NCBI GenBank assembly: GCA_002449845.1
Contig: DJXW01000016.1
Coordinates: 456,855 to 520,854 of the forward strand
Origin: Prevotella sp. UBA6994
GTDB lineage: Bacteria; Bacteroidota; Bacteroidia; Bacteroidales; Bacteroidaceae
Length of the DNA: 64,000 bases
Direction of reading: 5' to 3'
Within the stretch, counting starts at the first letter, position 1. Each line of letters opens with the position of its first letter. The notes under the pieces were generated by a model that was given only the letters and a program-made list of their open reading frames with translations, was not told where the DNA came from and made no database searches. Made by a program: the position numbers and the translations under genes. Below, one piece after another: positions 16,325 to 25,783 of the stretch.

Positions 16325-17524
16325 ATGACAGTATATATCATTACAAAGCAACCTTTTCCCAATGGAATGGCAGGAACCAATAGAGTTACATGCTATGCTC
16401 AAGCAATCATTTCACAAGGAATACAATGCAAAGTAATTATTTTCACTCGGACTGAAATATATGATAAACAACCAAAAAATTCTCAAAGTAGTGGTAATTT
16501 TGAGGGCATTGAATATACATATATAGGAAAAACACCTATTAGAAATAGATTTGCTCTTATAAGAAAATATTTTGATTTTCATGACAAAGTTGGTTTACTT
16601 TTTTATTTATGGAAAAATCTAAAAAAGAATGATATTGTAATCAGTTATGCAGATCGAGATGTAGAACTCATCAATATTGTTATAAGAACAACACATCTAA
16701 AAAGAGCAAAGTTTATAAGGGATCTTTGTGAACTCCCTTATGGAACTGGCATAGAAACGGAAAAAACCACAAAAAAAAGGAAAATTGTTTTTAATAAAAT
16801 TTTTCCGAAATGTGATGGTATCATTGCCATTTCAGATTCTTTGCTATCTCTTGCAAAAAAATATACAAACAAAAATTGCAAACTAATTAAAATACCAATT
16901 TTAGTGGATTTTGAGAAATACAAATTACCAGACAACTCTCAAAGCCATCCATTTCCATATATTTTTCATTCTGGCACATTATACGAACAAAAAGATGGTA
17001 TTTTAGGAATGTTGGAAGCATTTGGTAAGGCTGTATATAAATTAAAAATGCCGATTCAATTCATATTGACAAGGAATTTGGATAAGTCACCACACAAGGA
17101 ACAAATAAATGAGATCATCAACAAATACGAAATAAAAGATAAAGTGTTATTTACGGGCTATCTCAATAATGAAGATTTGAAGGATTATTTGTCAAAAGCA
17201 TCTCTTGTTATAATCAATAAATATCCCAACCAACAAAACGCATACTGTTTTTCCACCAAATTGGGTGAATATTTAGCTGCAGGGAAACCTGTTATCATCA
17301 CAAAAGTTGGAGAAGCAATAAATTGGTTAAAAGGCGGAGAATCTGCATATATAATAGATCCAAACGACACAGACTTATTGGCACAAACTATAATTAGAGC
17401 TTTTAATGACCCTATAAAAAGAAAAGAAATAGGAAAGAACGGTCAAAAATTATGTAAAGAATCTTTTGATTATAGGAATTATGGGGCAATATTTAGTCAG
17501 TTTTTCTCTCAGTTAACCCTATAA
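16325..17524 (+). CDS. Family 4 (GT-B) glycosyltransferase, paralogue of the 13714 gene
   Basis: A 399-residue GT-B enzyme that parallels the 13714 protein from end to end: MTVYIITKQPFPNGMAGTNR, FHSGTLYEQKDGILGMLEAF, KLGEYLAAGKPVIITKVGEA and IIDPNDTDLLAQ. Its coding is noticeably more AT-rich than its paralogue, suggesting separate acquisition or long divergence. It follows the decayed nuclease fragment, so it may begin a second block of the operon. Sugar specificity unknown. Confidence 0.87.
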   Translation: MTVYIITKQPFPNGMAGTNRVTCYAQAIISQGIQCKVIIFTRTEIYDKQPKNSQSSGNFEGIEYTYIGKTPIRNRFALIRKYFDFHDKVGLLFYLWKNLKKNDIVISYADRDVELINIVIRTTHLKRAKFIRDLCELPYGTGIETEKTTKKRKIVFNKIFPKCDGIIAISDSLLSLAKKYTNKNCKLIKIPILVDFEKYKLPDNSQSHPFPYIFHSGTLYEQKDGILGMLEAFGKAVYKLKMPIQFILTRNLDKSPHKEQINEIINKYEIKDKVLFTGYLNNEDLKDYLSKASLVIINKYPNQQNAYCFSTKLGEYLAAGKPVIITKVGEAINWLKGGESAYIIDPNDTDLLAQTIIRAFNDPIKRKEIGKNGQKLCKESFDYRNYGAIFSQFFSQLTL

Positions 17525-17575
17525 AGGCAACGAGATTGATCATTATAATCCTCAATCACCCTTATTATAATTAAA

Positions 17576-18985
17576 ATGATTTATAATTCATTCAACTTCC
17601 TTATATTATATCCCTTTATCTTTTTGCTGTATTATGTAATACCTGCGAAATACAAAAAGATGAGGGATTTGTATCTCTTAGCTGTAAGTTATTCTCTTTA
17701 CATCAGTTGGAAACCTATATATGCGCTTATCCTTTTGGGTGTAACGGCATCCTCATACATAACTGGAATACAAATAGAAAAAGCCAAGAAGTCCAAACTT
17801 GTCATGCAAATAGGCATCATCGTTACACTGTTGCCATTGCTCTTTTTCAAGTATTTCAATTTCATCAACGATCAAATTGTAGGTTTTCTTGGATTATTTG
17901 GTTGGCACATCCAGTTTCCTGGATTAAATTGGGCAATACCCATTGGTATCTCATTCTTTACATTTCAGTCGATGGGTTATATCTGGGATGTGTACTACAA
18001 GAAGACCACATCAGAGAAAGATTTCCTCACATACGCTCTCTTCATCTCGTTCTTCCCTTCATTGCTTATGGGACCTATCAACAAAGCTACACTTGTTATC
18101 CCACAAATAAAAAACATGCGACCCTATTTTGACTATCCAAAAGCAGTGGAAGGATTGAGAATGATACTTTGGGGAATGTTCATGAAAGTAGTAGTAGCTG
18201 ACCGAGTTGCCATTTACGTAGATACGGTGTTCTCTCATTATATAAATTATACAGGTATAACCTGTCTTGTTGCTTCCATCCTGTATTCCATTCAGATATA
18301 TTCAGATTTTGCAGGATATTCTCTCATGGCTCTTGGAGTGGGAAAAACATTGGGATTTGAATTAACAGAAAACTTTAGAAGACCCTATTTCGCCATAAGT
18401 GTTACTGATTTCTGGCATCGTTGGCACATTTCGTTGAGTACATGGCTCAAAGATTATGTCTATATCCCTATGGGTGGAAGCCGATGCAGCAAGACGAGAA
18501 ATTATTGGAACATCTTCATAACCTTCCTTGTAAGTGGTATTTGGCATGGAGCAAACTGGACTTTTATCGTTTGGGGGTGTATGCATGGATTATTTCAAAT
18601 CATAGAGAAAGTGATTGGAGAACAGAAATGTAAATATGGATTATTTGGTAAGAGCATCAAAATCATCGTCACTTTTATTTTCATTAATTTTGCCTGGATA
18701 TATTTTAGAATGCCTACTTTTTCAGACGCAAATAACGTAATAAGCAGGATTTTTGATTTTAGCCTTCCTATGACTGTATACTTAGGAACAATGTGGAGTT
18801 ACATCATCATCGCTATCATTATTTTATTCATTAAAGACTTTAAAGATGAGTTTTTCCCTGAACGTTGGGCATTTGTTCATAACAAACGAAGATGGGTACG
18901 TTGGTGTTCATACGTTTCTATAATATGGTTAATCATGTTAGCGGGCGTGTTTGGTGCAGATCAATTTATTTACGCAAACTTCTAA
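17576..18985 (+). CDS. MBOAT-family O-acyltransferase (AlgI/DltB-like)
   Basis: A 469-residue polytopic protein with the MBOAT signature: DFWHRWHISLSTWLKDYVYI at about 278-297 and SGIWHGANWTF with the catalytic His near residue 324. AlgI/DltB/PatA-type MBOAT proteins pass an acyl group (usually acetyl, D-Ala for DltB) from a cytoplasmic donor across the membrane to an extracytoplasmic acceptor. The next gene, 3 bp downstream, encodes an SGNH-like partner, the usual arrangement for such systems. It probably acylates the polysaccharide made here. Confidence 0.92.
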   Translation: MIYNSFNFLILYPFIFLLYYVIPAKYKKMRDLYLLAVSYSLYISWKPIYALILLGVTASSYITGIQIEKAKKSKLVMQIGIIVTLLPLLFFKYFNFINDQIVGFLGLFGWHIQFPGLNWAIPIGISFFTFQSMGYIWDVYYKKTTSEKDFLTYALFISFFPSLLMGPINKATLVIPQIKNMRPYFDYPKAVEGLRMILWGMFMKVVVADRVAIYVDTVFSHYINYTGITCLVASILYSIQIYSDFAGYSLMALGVGKTLGFELTENFRRPYFAISVTDFWHRWHISLSTWLKDYVYIPMGGSRCSKTRNYWNIFITFLVSGIWHGANWTFIVWGCMHGLFQIIEKVIGEQKCKYGLFGKSIKIIVTFIFINFAWIYFRMPTFSDANNVISRIFDFSLPMTVYLGTMWSYIIIAIIILFIKDFKDEFFPERWAFVHNKRRWVRWCSYVSIIWLIMLAGVFGADQFIYANF

Positions 18986-18988
18986 GAC

Positions 18989-19903
18989 ATGAAAAAGTTC
19001 ATCTTTAAAATAATATTATTTGCCATTATTATCATTATATCCGATATCTTATGGGGATTCTTTTTCAGATATTGGTTTCATAATATTAATTCTGGACATA
19101 TTGGTAAAGCCAATTACATTTCAGAACAATTAGATGAAGACATCCTCATTTTTGGTCCATCCCGTGCAGAATTCCATTATAACCCAGCAATCATCACAGA
19201 TTCATTAGGAATGACATGTTACAACTGTGGTGCAAGTGGTCATGGAATCCTAACCGCATACGGGAGATTATCCATTATCAAAGAACATCATCAACCAAAA
19301 GTTATTATTATCGAGGCATCAAGAGACTTTGACATCATTACTTCAGACAACAATAGATTTTTAGGTCTTTTCAAGAAGAATTATGAGAGAGGAAAGATTG
19401 CCGAACTATTCAACGACATAGACTCAACCCAAAAATACAAGATGTTAAGTCAGATGTATAGATATAATTCTAATTTTACCCATAATCCAAAAACTATATT
19501 CAAGCCCTTTCACGGTAAATATAAACCTGATAAATTACGCGGATTCTTGCCACAGAAAGAAGTGTTTGATTCGATGAAATTAGCCCCTTCCCACATGAAT
19601 AGTGACGGAGAAATTGACTCTTTGAAACTACGATACATAGAAAAATTTATAGATTTATCTAAAGGTGCTCAATTATTTTTTGTGTCATCCCCCATCTGGT
19701 ATGGAATGTCTCCTGAACACTTAGCACCTATCAAAGATATTTGTAAACGTAGAAATGTCCCATTTTTGGATTTCTCTAACGATCCTAAATATGTACACAA
19801 CAATGCGTTTTTCAAAGACGGAAAGCACTTGAATGACAAAGGTGCAGACGAATTCACCAAAGATTTGGTAAGAGTCCTCCGACCAATGTTGAAGTTGAGA
19901 TAA
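18989..19903 (+). CDS. Membrane-anchored SGNH/DltD-like acyl-transfer partner
   Basis: A 304-residue protein with an N-terminal membrane anchor (residues 5-25) and an extracytoplasmic SGNH-like domain. The candidate nucleophile is Ser58 in FGPSRA, block V reads DGKHLNDKG with Asp277 and His280, and IEASRDFD lies between. Proteins of this kind (DltD, AlgJ/X, PatB) take the acyl group from an MBOAT channel and place it on the glycan. Coupling to the MBOAT gene 3 bp upstream supports this. Exact acyl group and sugar unknown. Confidence 0.75.
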   Translation: MKKFIFKIILFAIIIIISDILWGFFFRYWFHNINSGHIGKANYISEQLDEDILIFGPSRAEFHYNPAIITDSLGMTCYNCGASGHGILTAYGRLSIIKEHHQPKVIIIEASRDFDIITSDNNRFLGLFKKNYERGKIAELFNDIDSTQKYKMLSQMYRYNSNFTHNPKTIFKPFHGKYKPDKLRGFLPQKEVFDSMKLAPSHMNSDGEIDSLKLRYIEKFIDLSKGAQLFFVSSPIWYGMSPEHLAPIKDICKRRNVPFLDFSNDPKYVHNNAFFKDGKHLNDKGADEFTKDLVRVLRPMLKLR

Positions 19904-19969
19904 TAGGAGCTAACTATACAGTGATGCCAAGGAAGACATTGTATAATAAGACAAAACAAAAGTATTAAC

Positions 19970-20851
19970 ATGAAAAAACATAATATACTATACAAAATCA
20001 GAGGAAAAATAATTCATTATTCTGCAATTTTTTTATCAGATGAATATTATTTAAAATTATTATTTTATCATCGCTTAGGTTATAAACTTAATTTAAACAA
20101 TCCTCAAACATTTAATGAAAAACTTCAATGGTTAAAGCTAAATGATCAGCGTGAGGAATATTCCACAATGGTTGATAAAATCGAGGCTAAGAAATACGTT
20201 GCATCAATAATAGGTGAGAAATACATTATTCCAACGTTGGGTATTTGGGATAATGTCAATGAAATCGAATGGGACTCATTACCTAATCAATTTGTCATTA
20301 AATCATCGGACGATAGTGGTGGCGTAATCGTATGTAAAGACAAGACTACACTTGACATAGAAAAAGCAAGAAAAAAACTTCAGAGGAAAAACAATTATTT
20401 CAAATACAACAAAGAATATCCCTATCGCAACTTAAAACATCGAATAATTGCCGAAGAATACCTGGAGGATGAAAGCAAATATGAACTAAAGGATTATAAA
20501 ATTTTTTGTTTTAACGGAGAGCCAAGGCTGTTATTCGTAGCAACAGACAGATTAAAAAAAGGAGAAGAAACTAAATTTGATTTCTTTGATTTAGAATGGA
20601 ATCATCTTCCATTCACCAATGGTCATCCAAACAATCCCAATCCTATTAAAAAGCCAACAAATTTTGATGAAATGCTTTGTATTGCTCGTAAACTATCTGT
20701 TGGTATACCACAAGTAAGAATTGACTTATATAATTGTAATGGTAAGATATATTTTGGTGAAATAACTTTTTTCCATTGGGGAGGCACTATGGCTTTTAAG
20801 CCCAAAGAATGGGATTATAAGTTGGGAGAAATGATACATTTGCCAATTTAA
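19970..20851 (+). CDS. TupA-like ATP-grasp protein
   Basis: A 293-residue protein of the TupA-like ATP-grasp family: NPQTFNEKLQWLKLNDQREE near the N-terminus, VDKIEAKKYVASIIGEKYII, then PNQFVIKSSDDSGGVIVCKD (ATP-binding strand and Lys), a KDYKIFCFNGEPRLLFVATD central motif, and VRIDLYNCNGKIYFGEITFF with the metal-binding Asp and Glu. TupA itself takes part in making teichuronopeptide, so the family is linked to forming amide or similar bonds on cell-surface polymers; the reaction here is unknown. A second member occurs at 24848. Confidence 0.85.
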   Translation: MKKHNILYKIRGKIIHYSAIFLSDEYYLKLLFYHRLGYKLNLNNPQTFNEKLQWLKLNDQREEYSTMVDKIEAKKYVASIIGEKYIIPTLGIWDNVNEIEWDSLPNQFVIKSSDDSGGVIVCKDKTTLDIEKARKKLQRKNNYFKYNKEYPYRNLKHRIIAEEYLEDESKYELKDYKIFCFNGEPRLLFVATDRLKKGEETKFDFFDLEWNHLPFTNGHPNNPNPIKKPTNFDEMLCIARKLSVGIPQVRIDLYNCNGKIYFGEITFFHWGGTMAFKPKEWDYKLGEMIHLPI

Positions 20852-20871
20852 TAACAAGAACACTATTTGAT

Positions 20872-21447
20872 ATGATAAAAACGAAGGAACAACTTAAATT
20901 TTACTTAAGAGAAGATAGGAAACGTAATAATGTTTCTTCTAATCAATTATCGTATATACTTAGATTATTAATTCGTGAAGATCATGCTTGTATTTTTCAT
21001 TATATAAAAAACTTACGGCATTGTGAATATCATCTGAACAATTCTAAAAATAATATAATCCACAAAATCCTCTTTTTATTTTACAAAACAAGAATGACCT
21101 ACTTAGGTTCAAAATATAATATCAGCATTAGGCTTAATAGTTGTGGATATGGGTTGAGAATAATGCATTTAGCTGGTGGCGGAGGTGTCAGAATTGGCGC
21201 AAAAAAAGTAGGTAACTATTGTGGTTTTAACGCTGGGGTTCTTATCGGACAAAAAGATGGAGAAGATAATCGCCCTATTATTGGAAACCATGTTGCCTTT
21301 GGTCCAGGAGCAAAAGCTTTTGGCAACTTAATAATTGGTGACAATGTCTTTGTCGCAGCAAATGCTGTTGTGACAAAAGATATACCAAATAATTGTATAG
21401 TTGGAGGCATTCCTGCTAAAATAATAAAGAACACGAACAATCAATAA
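20872..21447 (+). CDS. Serine acetyltransferase-like hexapeptide acyltransferase
   Basis: A 191-residue protein whose C-terminal two-thirds form a left-handed beta-helix of the CysE type: LRIMHLAGGGGVRIGAKKVG, then PIIGNHVAFGPGAKAFGNLI and NAVVTKDIPNNCIVGGIPAK. The HLAGGGGVRI stretch corresponds to the CysE substrate-binding His region. In surface-glycan loci such proteins acetylate sugars or attached amino acids rather than free serine. It sits between two ATP-grasp genes, 20 bp after the first, so it may modify the group they attach. Confidence 0.82.
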   Translation: MIKTKEQLKFYLREDRKRNNVSSNQLSYILRLLIREDHACIFHYIKNLRHCEYHLNNSKNNIIHKILFLFYKTRMTYLGSKYNISIRLNSCGYGLRIMHLAGGGGVRIGAKKVGNYCGFNAGVLIGQKDGEDNRPIIGNHVAFGPGAKAFGNLIIGDNVFVAANAVVTKDIPNNCIVGGIPAKIIKNTNNQ

Positions 21448-21497
21448 TAGACACTCAAACTAGTGATATTGATTAATTAAGAAATTGTATTTTTGTT

Positions 21498-22517
21498 ATG
21501 AATAAAATAAAAAGACTACTTTATTTCAATTCCATCGCTAAAGAAATGTGTGGACATTCCAAATGTCTGGATATTTTATTTTCAAGGCTTTTTCTGAAAG
21601 TCCCATATAACCTATATGTTGATTTGTGTTTTTATGATGTTCCCTGGAATGAACGTTCTAAATATATTCTAGACCATGCTATTTATGCACTTCGATACAA
21701 TCCCGGAGTAACGAGAACAAATCATGATGACAAGCGTGATATAATGAAAAAGATATATCCATATCTCAAAAGAAAGATTATTCTGGATACATCAACTATG
21801 TCAAAAAGCGATTTTATTGCATTTTGTGAGGGTTTAGAATCTTTCTTCTATAAACCAACAGATGGTGATAGTGGAGTCGGGATTAAGAAATATTATATAA
21901 AAAACTACAAAATTGAAGATTTATATCAAATAATCAAGACATCAAAAGTAGGCATTTTGGAAGAAACAATTAAACAACACCCTAAAATGATGTCTTTAAA
22001 TCCAGATGCAGTTTCTACTATTCGATTTATGATATTTAAACATGAAGCTGGAGCTAAGATTTTGTTTTCATCATTAAGAACATCAATAACAAAAGGTTCG
22101 GTCATAGATAATGCAGGTGCAGGTGGTTGTTTTGCGAACATTGATATTGAAAAGGGTGAAATATGGAAAAATGCTTATTCGGAATGTATTGCATTTAAAT
22201 CATTCACAAAAGATTTGAAGCCTCTTATTGGCAAGGATGGTATTGAGAAACACCCTTTGACAGGAACGAAATTTGTTGGTTTCAAAATACCATATTATAA
22301 TGAAGCAAAAGAAATGGTTTTAGAAGTGGCAGACAACATTAATTTTTTTAACCGTAGATTATTAGGTTTCGATATTGCAATTTCCAAGGATGGTCCCCTT
22401 ATCGTAGAAGTAAATGCCAACAGACCTGGAATCTGTGCACTTTATCAAATAGCGAGAAAAGATACGCCATTGAAAGCTAAATTTGAAAATATGCTTGAAA
22501 GTTATTCCAACAATTGA
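21498..22517 (+). CDS. Sugar-transfer-associated ATP-grasp protein
   Basis: A 339-residue ATP-grasp enzyme of the type annotated as sugar-transfer-associated (ATPgrasp_ST). Visible parts are FYKPTDGDSGVGIKKYYI (phosphate-gripping loop), LNPDAVSTIRFMIF, the signature VIDNAGAGGCFANIDIEKG and FDIAISKDGPLIVEVNANRP carrying the metal-binding Glu and Asn. It is homologous to the protein at 23644. ATP-grasp enzymes activate a carboxylate as acyl phosphate and join it to an amine or thiol, so an acid-amine coupling on a sugar or carrier is expected, but the substrates are unknown. Confidence 0.85.
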   Translation: MNKIKRLLYFNSIAKEMCGHSKCLDILFSRLFLKVPYNLYVDLCFYDVPWNERSKYILDHAIYALRYNPGVTRTNHDDKRDIMKKIYPYLKRKIILDTSTMSKSDFIAFCEGLESFFYKPTDGDSGVGIKKYYIKNYKIEDLYQIIKTSKVGILEETIKQHPKMMSLNPDAVSTIRFMIFKHEAGAKILFSSLRTSITKGSVIDNAGAGGCFANIDIEKGEIWKNAYSECIAFKSFTKDLKPLIGKDGIEKHPLTGTKFVGFKIPYYNEAKEMVLEVADNINFFNRRLLGFDIAISKDGPLIVEVNANRPGICALYQIARKDTPLKAKFENMLESYSNN

Positions 22518-22571
22518 AAATACGAGTTTGGAGAATAATATGATAACTATTATTATTTAGTAAGAACAGTA

Positions 22572-23639
22572 ATGAGTAATAAAAGGAAAATTTTATTCTT
22601 TACTCCTCCTTCGTGCGGCGGCGCAGAGCGTATGACCGTTTTCATAGCAAAGATGCTACCACGTGATCAATTTGATGTGACATTTGTTATTGTTGGAAGG
22701 AGCATGGGTGACATCGTTAAATTCATTCCTTCAGATTATCGCGTAAGACTGATTTGCTTAAAAAAAATATGGCATGGAGGTATTTTCAGAATTTGGAATA
22801 TCATCCGCAAAGAAAAGCCTGATATCGTATTCAGTTCATTGTTGTATTTGAATGCTCAATTAATTCTTGCAGCAAGCCTTTTTAAAACCAAAGTTATAGT
22901 AAGAAACAACATTTCTTTCAATGAAATTAAACGTAGAACAAAAGCTTTAATCATTCGTACTACATACAAATGGGCAGACAAAGTCATAGCTCAACAAAAG
23001 GAAATGTACGATGAAATTATATCATATACTGGAATATCTCCAGAAAAGGTTATCACTTTGCATAATCCTATCGACACAGAGTTAATTGATGAGAAAGCTA
23101 AAGCACCATCACCATATAATAAAGAAGATAAATCTATTAAATTTGTTTGGACAGCTCGTGTTGATAGAACAAAAGGTCAAGATATACTAATTAAGGCATT
23201 TGAAATCGTACACCGAGCAATTCCCAACAGCAAGCTATACTTAGTTGGCAAATATGACCGAAACGACTTATTCTTTCAAAATTTAAGGCAATATATAAAC
23301 GACAACAAATTAACTAAATGTGTGTTTTTCACTGGCTTTGACGATAATCCCTACAAGTGGGTAATTAATGCAGACTGTTTTGTTATGCCGTCAAGAAAGG
23401 AGGGGCTACCTAATTCGCTGATTGATGCCATGTATTTGGGCAAACCAGTAGTGGCTACGATTTGTATTCCTGTCGTGTCAAGAATTGTCAAAGATGGATA
23501 TAACGGAATATTGGTTGTGCCTGAAGACATTAAGGCTATGGCAAGTGCTATGCAGAAAGCCTTTCATTTTAAGGATTTCAAAATGACATACATCCACGCG
23601 AGTAAAGATGATTTCATATCAATCTTTAGAAGTATATAG
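22572..23639 (+). CDS. Family 4 (GT-B) glycosyltransferase
   Basis: A 355-residue GT-B enzyme. CGGAERMTVFIAKML near the N-terminus and KEGLPNSLIDAMYLGKPVVA near residue 275 are the family 4 donor-half motifs; FVWTARVDRTKGQDILIKAF begins the second Rossmann-like half. It lies between the two sugar-transfer-associated ATP-grasp genes and ends 4 bp before the second, indicating cotranscription. The protein ends soon after the EDIKAMASAM region with no long C-terminal extension. Specificity unknown. Confidence 0.86.
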   Translation: MSNKRKILFFTPPSCGGAERMTVFIAKMLPRDQFDVTFVIVGRSMGDIVKFIPSDYRVRLICLKKIWHGGIFRIWNIIRKEKPDIVFSSLLYLNAQLILAASLFKTKVIVRNNISFNEIKRRTKALIIRTTYKWADKVIAQQKEMYDEIISYTGISPEKVITLHNPIDTELIDEKAKAPSPYNKEDKSIKFVWTARVDRTKGQDILIKAFEIVHRAIPNSKLYLVGKYDRNDLFFQNLRQYINDNKLTKCVFFTGFDDNPYKWVINADCFVMPSRKEGLPNSLIDAMYLGKPVVATICIPVVSRIVKDGYNGILVVPEDIKAMASAMQKAFHFKDFKMTYIHASKDDFISIFRSI

Positions 23640-23643
23640 TATT

Positions 23644-24783
23644 ATGAATAAGCAAACAATAAAAACGACAGCTCGAAATTTCCTTTATCGTTTCCGCCAA
23701 ATAGGTTATGATAGATTCTATCGCATAGTCATTCGTAAAAATGATATCCAGAATAAAAAGGCTATTGGAGAAGAAGAATGGATTGAAAAATGGTCTCTTT
23801 TCGGTTTGAAAGTTAAGCCAACACAATATAGAGTTTTTAGTCATTACATCGGTTACAATATTAATATCGTGCCCGAAGATATTTGTCATGATTTCATTGA
23901 AACAATATTGAATCCAATGCGTTTTCGTGGTTACTATGCCGACAAAAATGTTTTTGACAAACTCTTTCCAACAGGTTACCTCCCACGTACTCTTCTAAGA
24001 AAAATTAATGGAACATATTACGATAGAGATTATCAACCAAAAGAATTGGATGAAATGCAACTGTTTCAAGAACTTGATAATTCTGAAACAAATAGAATTG
24101 TTATAAAACCGAGTGTAGGAGGAATGTCAGGACAAGGCGTAAGAGTGTTTTATAGAGAAAGTGGAACTATAAATAAATGGTTAGAAAAAAACACTAAAGA
24201 AACATTATCCTTAAAATATATAGAACACCATTACGGTTCAAACATAATCATTCAAGATGCAGTACAACAAAGCGACTATACTAGTCAGTTTAATCCTTCT
24301 TCTGTCAATACACTGAGACTCGGTGTTTATCGATCAGTTATAGACAACAATTGTCACATTATGGGAGCAATTATGCGTATAGGGGGCAAGGGTAGTGTCG
24401 TGGATAATGCACATGCTGGTGGATGTTTTATTGGTATACACCCTGATGGTTCTTTTTGCCATGAAGTTTGTAACCAATATGGTCAAAAACAATCTATTTT
24501 TAATGATATTGATTTTACGAAAAACTACTATTATCCAAATTGGAAAGAAGTAGTAAAGTTTGCAGAATCTGTCGGCAAATATATTCTTCACCATCGCTTG
24601 TTGGCATTAGATATTGTAATAGATAAAGAGGATAAACCTCATTTGATAGAATTTAATGTCGAGGGCTTTTCTTCATGGTTATTTCAATATACTGTTAGTA
24701 CAGCTTTTGGAAAATATACTAATGAAATTCTTGAGTATTGTAAAAACAAACAAGATGAATTAGAAGAAATAGTCCATCTCTGA
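23644..24783 (+). CDS. Sugar-transfer-associated ATP-grasp protein, second copy
   Basis: A 379-residue ATP-grasp enzyme homologous to the 21498 protein. RIVIKPSVGGMSGQGVRVFY is the phosphate-binding region, FNPSSVNTLRLGVYRSVID and SVVDNAHAGGCFIGIHPDG match the family signature, and LALDIVIDKEDKPHLIEFNV carries the metal-binding Asp/Glu/Asn. I chose ATG 23644 (MNKQTIKTTARNF) because an upstream in-frame ATG at 23608 lies inside the preceding glycosyltransferase. It has a longer N-terminal region than its paralogue, so the two probably differ in acceptor. Confidence 0.85.
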   Translation: MNKQTIKTTARNFLYRFRQIGYDRFYRIVIRKNDIQNKKAIGEEEWIEKWSLFGLKVKPTQYRVFSHYIGYNINIVPEDICHDFIETILNPMRFRGYYADKNVFDKLFPTGYLPRTLLRKINGTYYDRDYQPKELDEMQLFQELDNSETNRIVIKPSVGGMSGQGVRVFYRESGTINKWLEKNTKETLSLKYIEHHYGSNIIIQDAVQQSDYTSQFNPSSVNTLRLGVYRSVIDNNCHIMGAIMRIGGKGSVVDNAHAGGCFIGIHPDGSFCHEVCNQYGQKQSIFNDIDFTKNYYYPNWKEVVKFAESVGKYILHHRLLALDIVIDKEDKPHLIEFNVEGFSSWLFQYTVSTAFGKYTNEILEYCKNKQDELEEIVHL

Positions 24784-24847
24784 TACTTTATGGAATTAAT
24801 CATCAAAAAAATAGCAAGAACCACATATATTTATCTTTTTTAAAAAC

Positions 24848-25768
24848 ATGATAAAACCTCGAAAAATACTAAATAAATTAAACAAGAATCCTCTTTTATT
24901 TGGAGTATTCTTATTACGAGAATTTAGTTCACTTATCAAAAATGATAAAACCTATCTAAGATGGTATTATTATTTTAACATGCATAGAAGTCTCAATTTA
25001 AAAACTCCCACCACGTATAATGAAAAGATTAATTGGCTAAAGCTATATGACCGTAAACCACTATATACAACTTTAGTTGACAAACTCAAAGTCAAAGATT
25101 ACGTAACAAAATTAATAGGATCAGAGCATGTTATCCCAACACTCGGTGTATGGAAGAGAGCAGAAGATATAGATTGGGATAAGCTGCCCAATCGCTTTGT
25201 TCTCAAAACGACTCAAGGGGGAGGGAATATAGGGGTAATGATTTGTCGTGATAAATCAAAAATTGATAAAGAAAAAGCTATAACAAAGATGAATGCCGCT
25301 CTTAAACAGAATTTGTATTCTTCTTCACGTGAATGGCCATACAAGAACGTAGAACCACTGATTTTTGCAGAAGAGTATATGGAAGACGAGCACGGAGAAC
25401 TACGAGACTATAAATTCTTTTGTTTCAATGGAAAATGCAAAATGCTATTTGTCGCAACAGAACGCCAAACACGTGAGGAACCATTCTTCAACTTCTTTGA
25501 CGAACACTATAACCCATTGCCATTCAAGCAAGGACATCCTGTCAATCCTATTCTTCCAGAAAAACCAGAAGGTTTTGAAGAATTGATTCGCATAGCGGAA
25601 GAATTATCTAAAGGTCTCCCACATGTACGTATGGACTTATATATCATTAAAGGAAAAGTATATTTTGGAGAATATACTTTCTACCATTTTGGAGGTGTTG
25701 TGCCTTTTGAGCCTTCATCGTGGGATTTGACTTTAGGTAATTTGATTAAATTACCACATAAAATATAA
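24848..25768 (+). CDS. TupA-like ATP-grasp protein, second copy
   Basis: A 306-residue TupA-like ATP-grasp protein, collinear with the 19970 protein: TPTTYNEKINWLKLYDRKPL, VIPTLGVWKRAEDIDWDKLP, FVLKTTQGGGNIGVMICRDK, LRDYKFFCFNGKCKMLFVAT and VRMDLYIIKGKVYFGEYTFY. Its ATP loop is Gly-rich (TQGGGN), where the first copy has SDDSGG, hinting at distinct substrates. Together with 19970 it brackets the two sugar-transfer-associated ATP-grasp genes, giving the order TupA, CysE-like, ST, GT, ST, TupA. Confidence 0.85.
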   Translation: MIKPRKILNKLNKNPLLFGVFLLREFSSLIKNDKTYLRWYYYFNMHRSLNLKTPTTYNEKINWLKLYDRKPLYTTLVDKLKVKDYVTKLIGSEHVIPTLGVWKRAEDIDWDKLPNRFVLKTTQGGGNIGVMICRDKSKIDKEKAITKMNAALKQNLYSSSREWPYKNVEPLIFAEEYMEDEHGELRDYKFFCFNGKCKMLFVATERQTREEPFFNFFDEHYNPLPFKQGHPVNPILPEKPEGFEELIRIAEELSKGLPHVRMDLYIIKGKVYFGEYTFYHFGGVVPFEPSSWDLTLGNLIKLPHKI

Positions 25769-25783
25769 AAAGTTGATTCAGAG

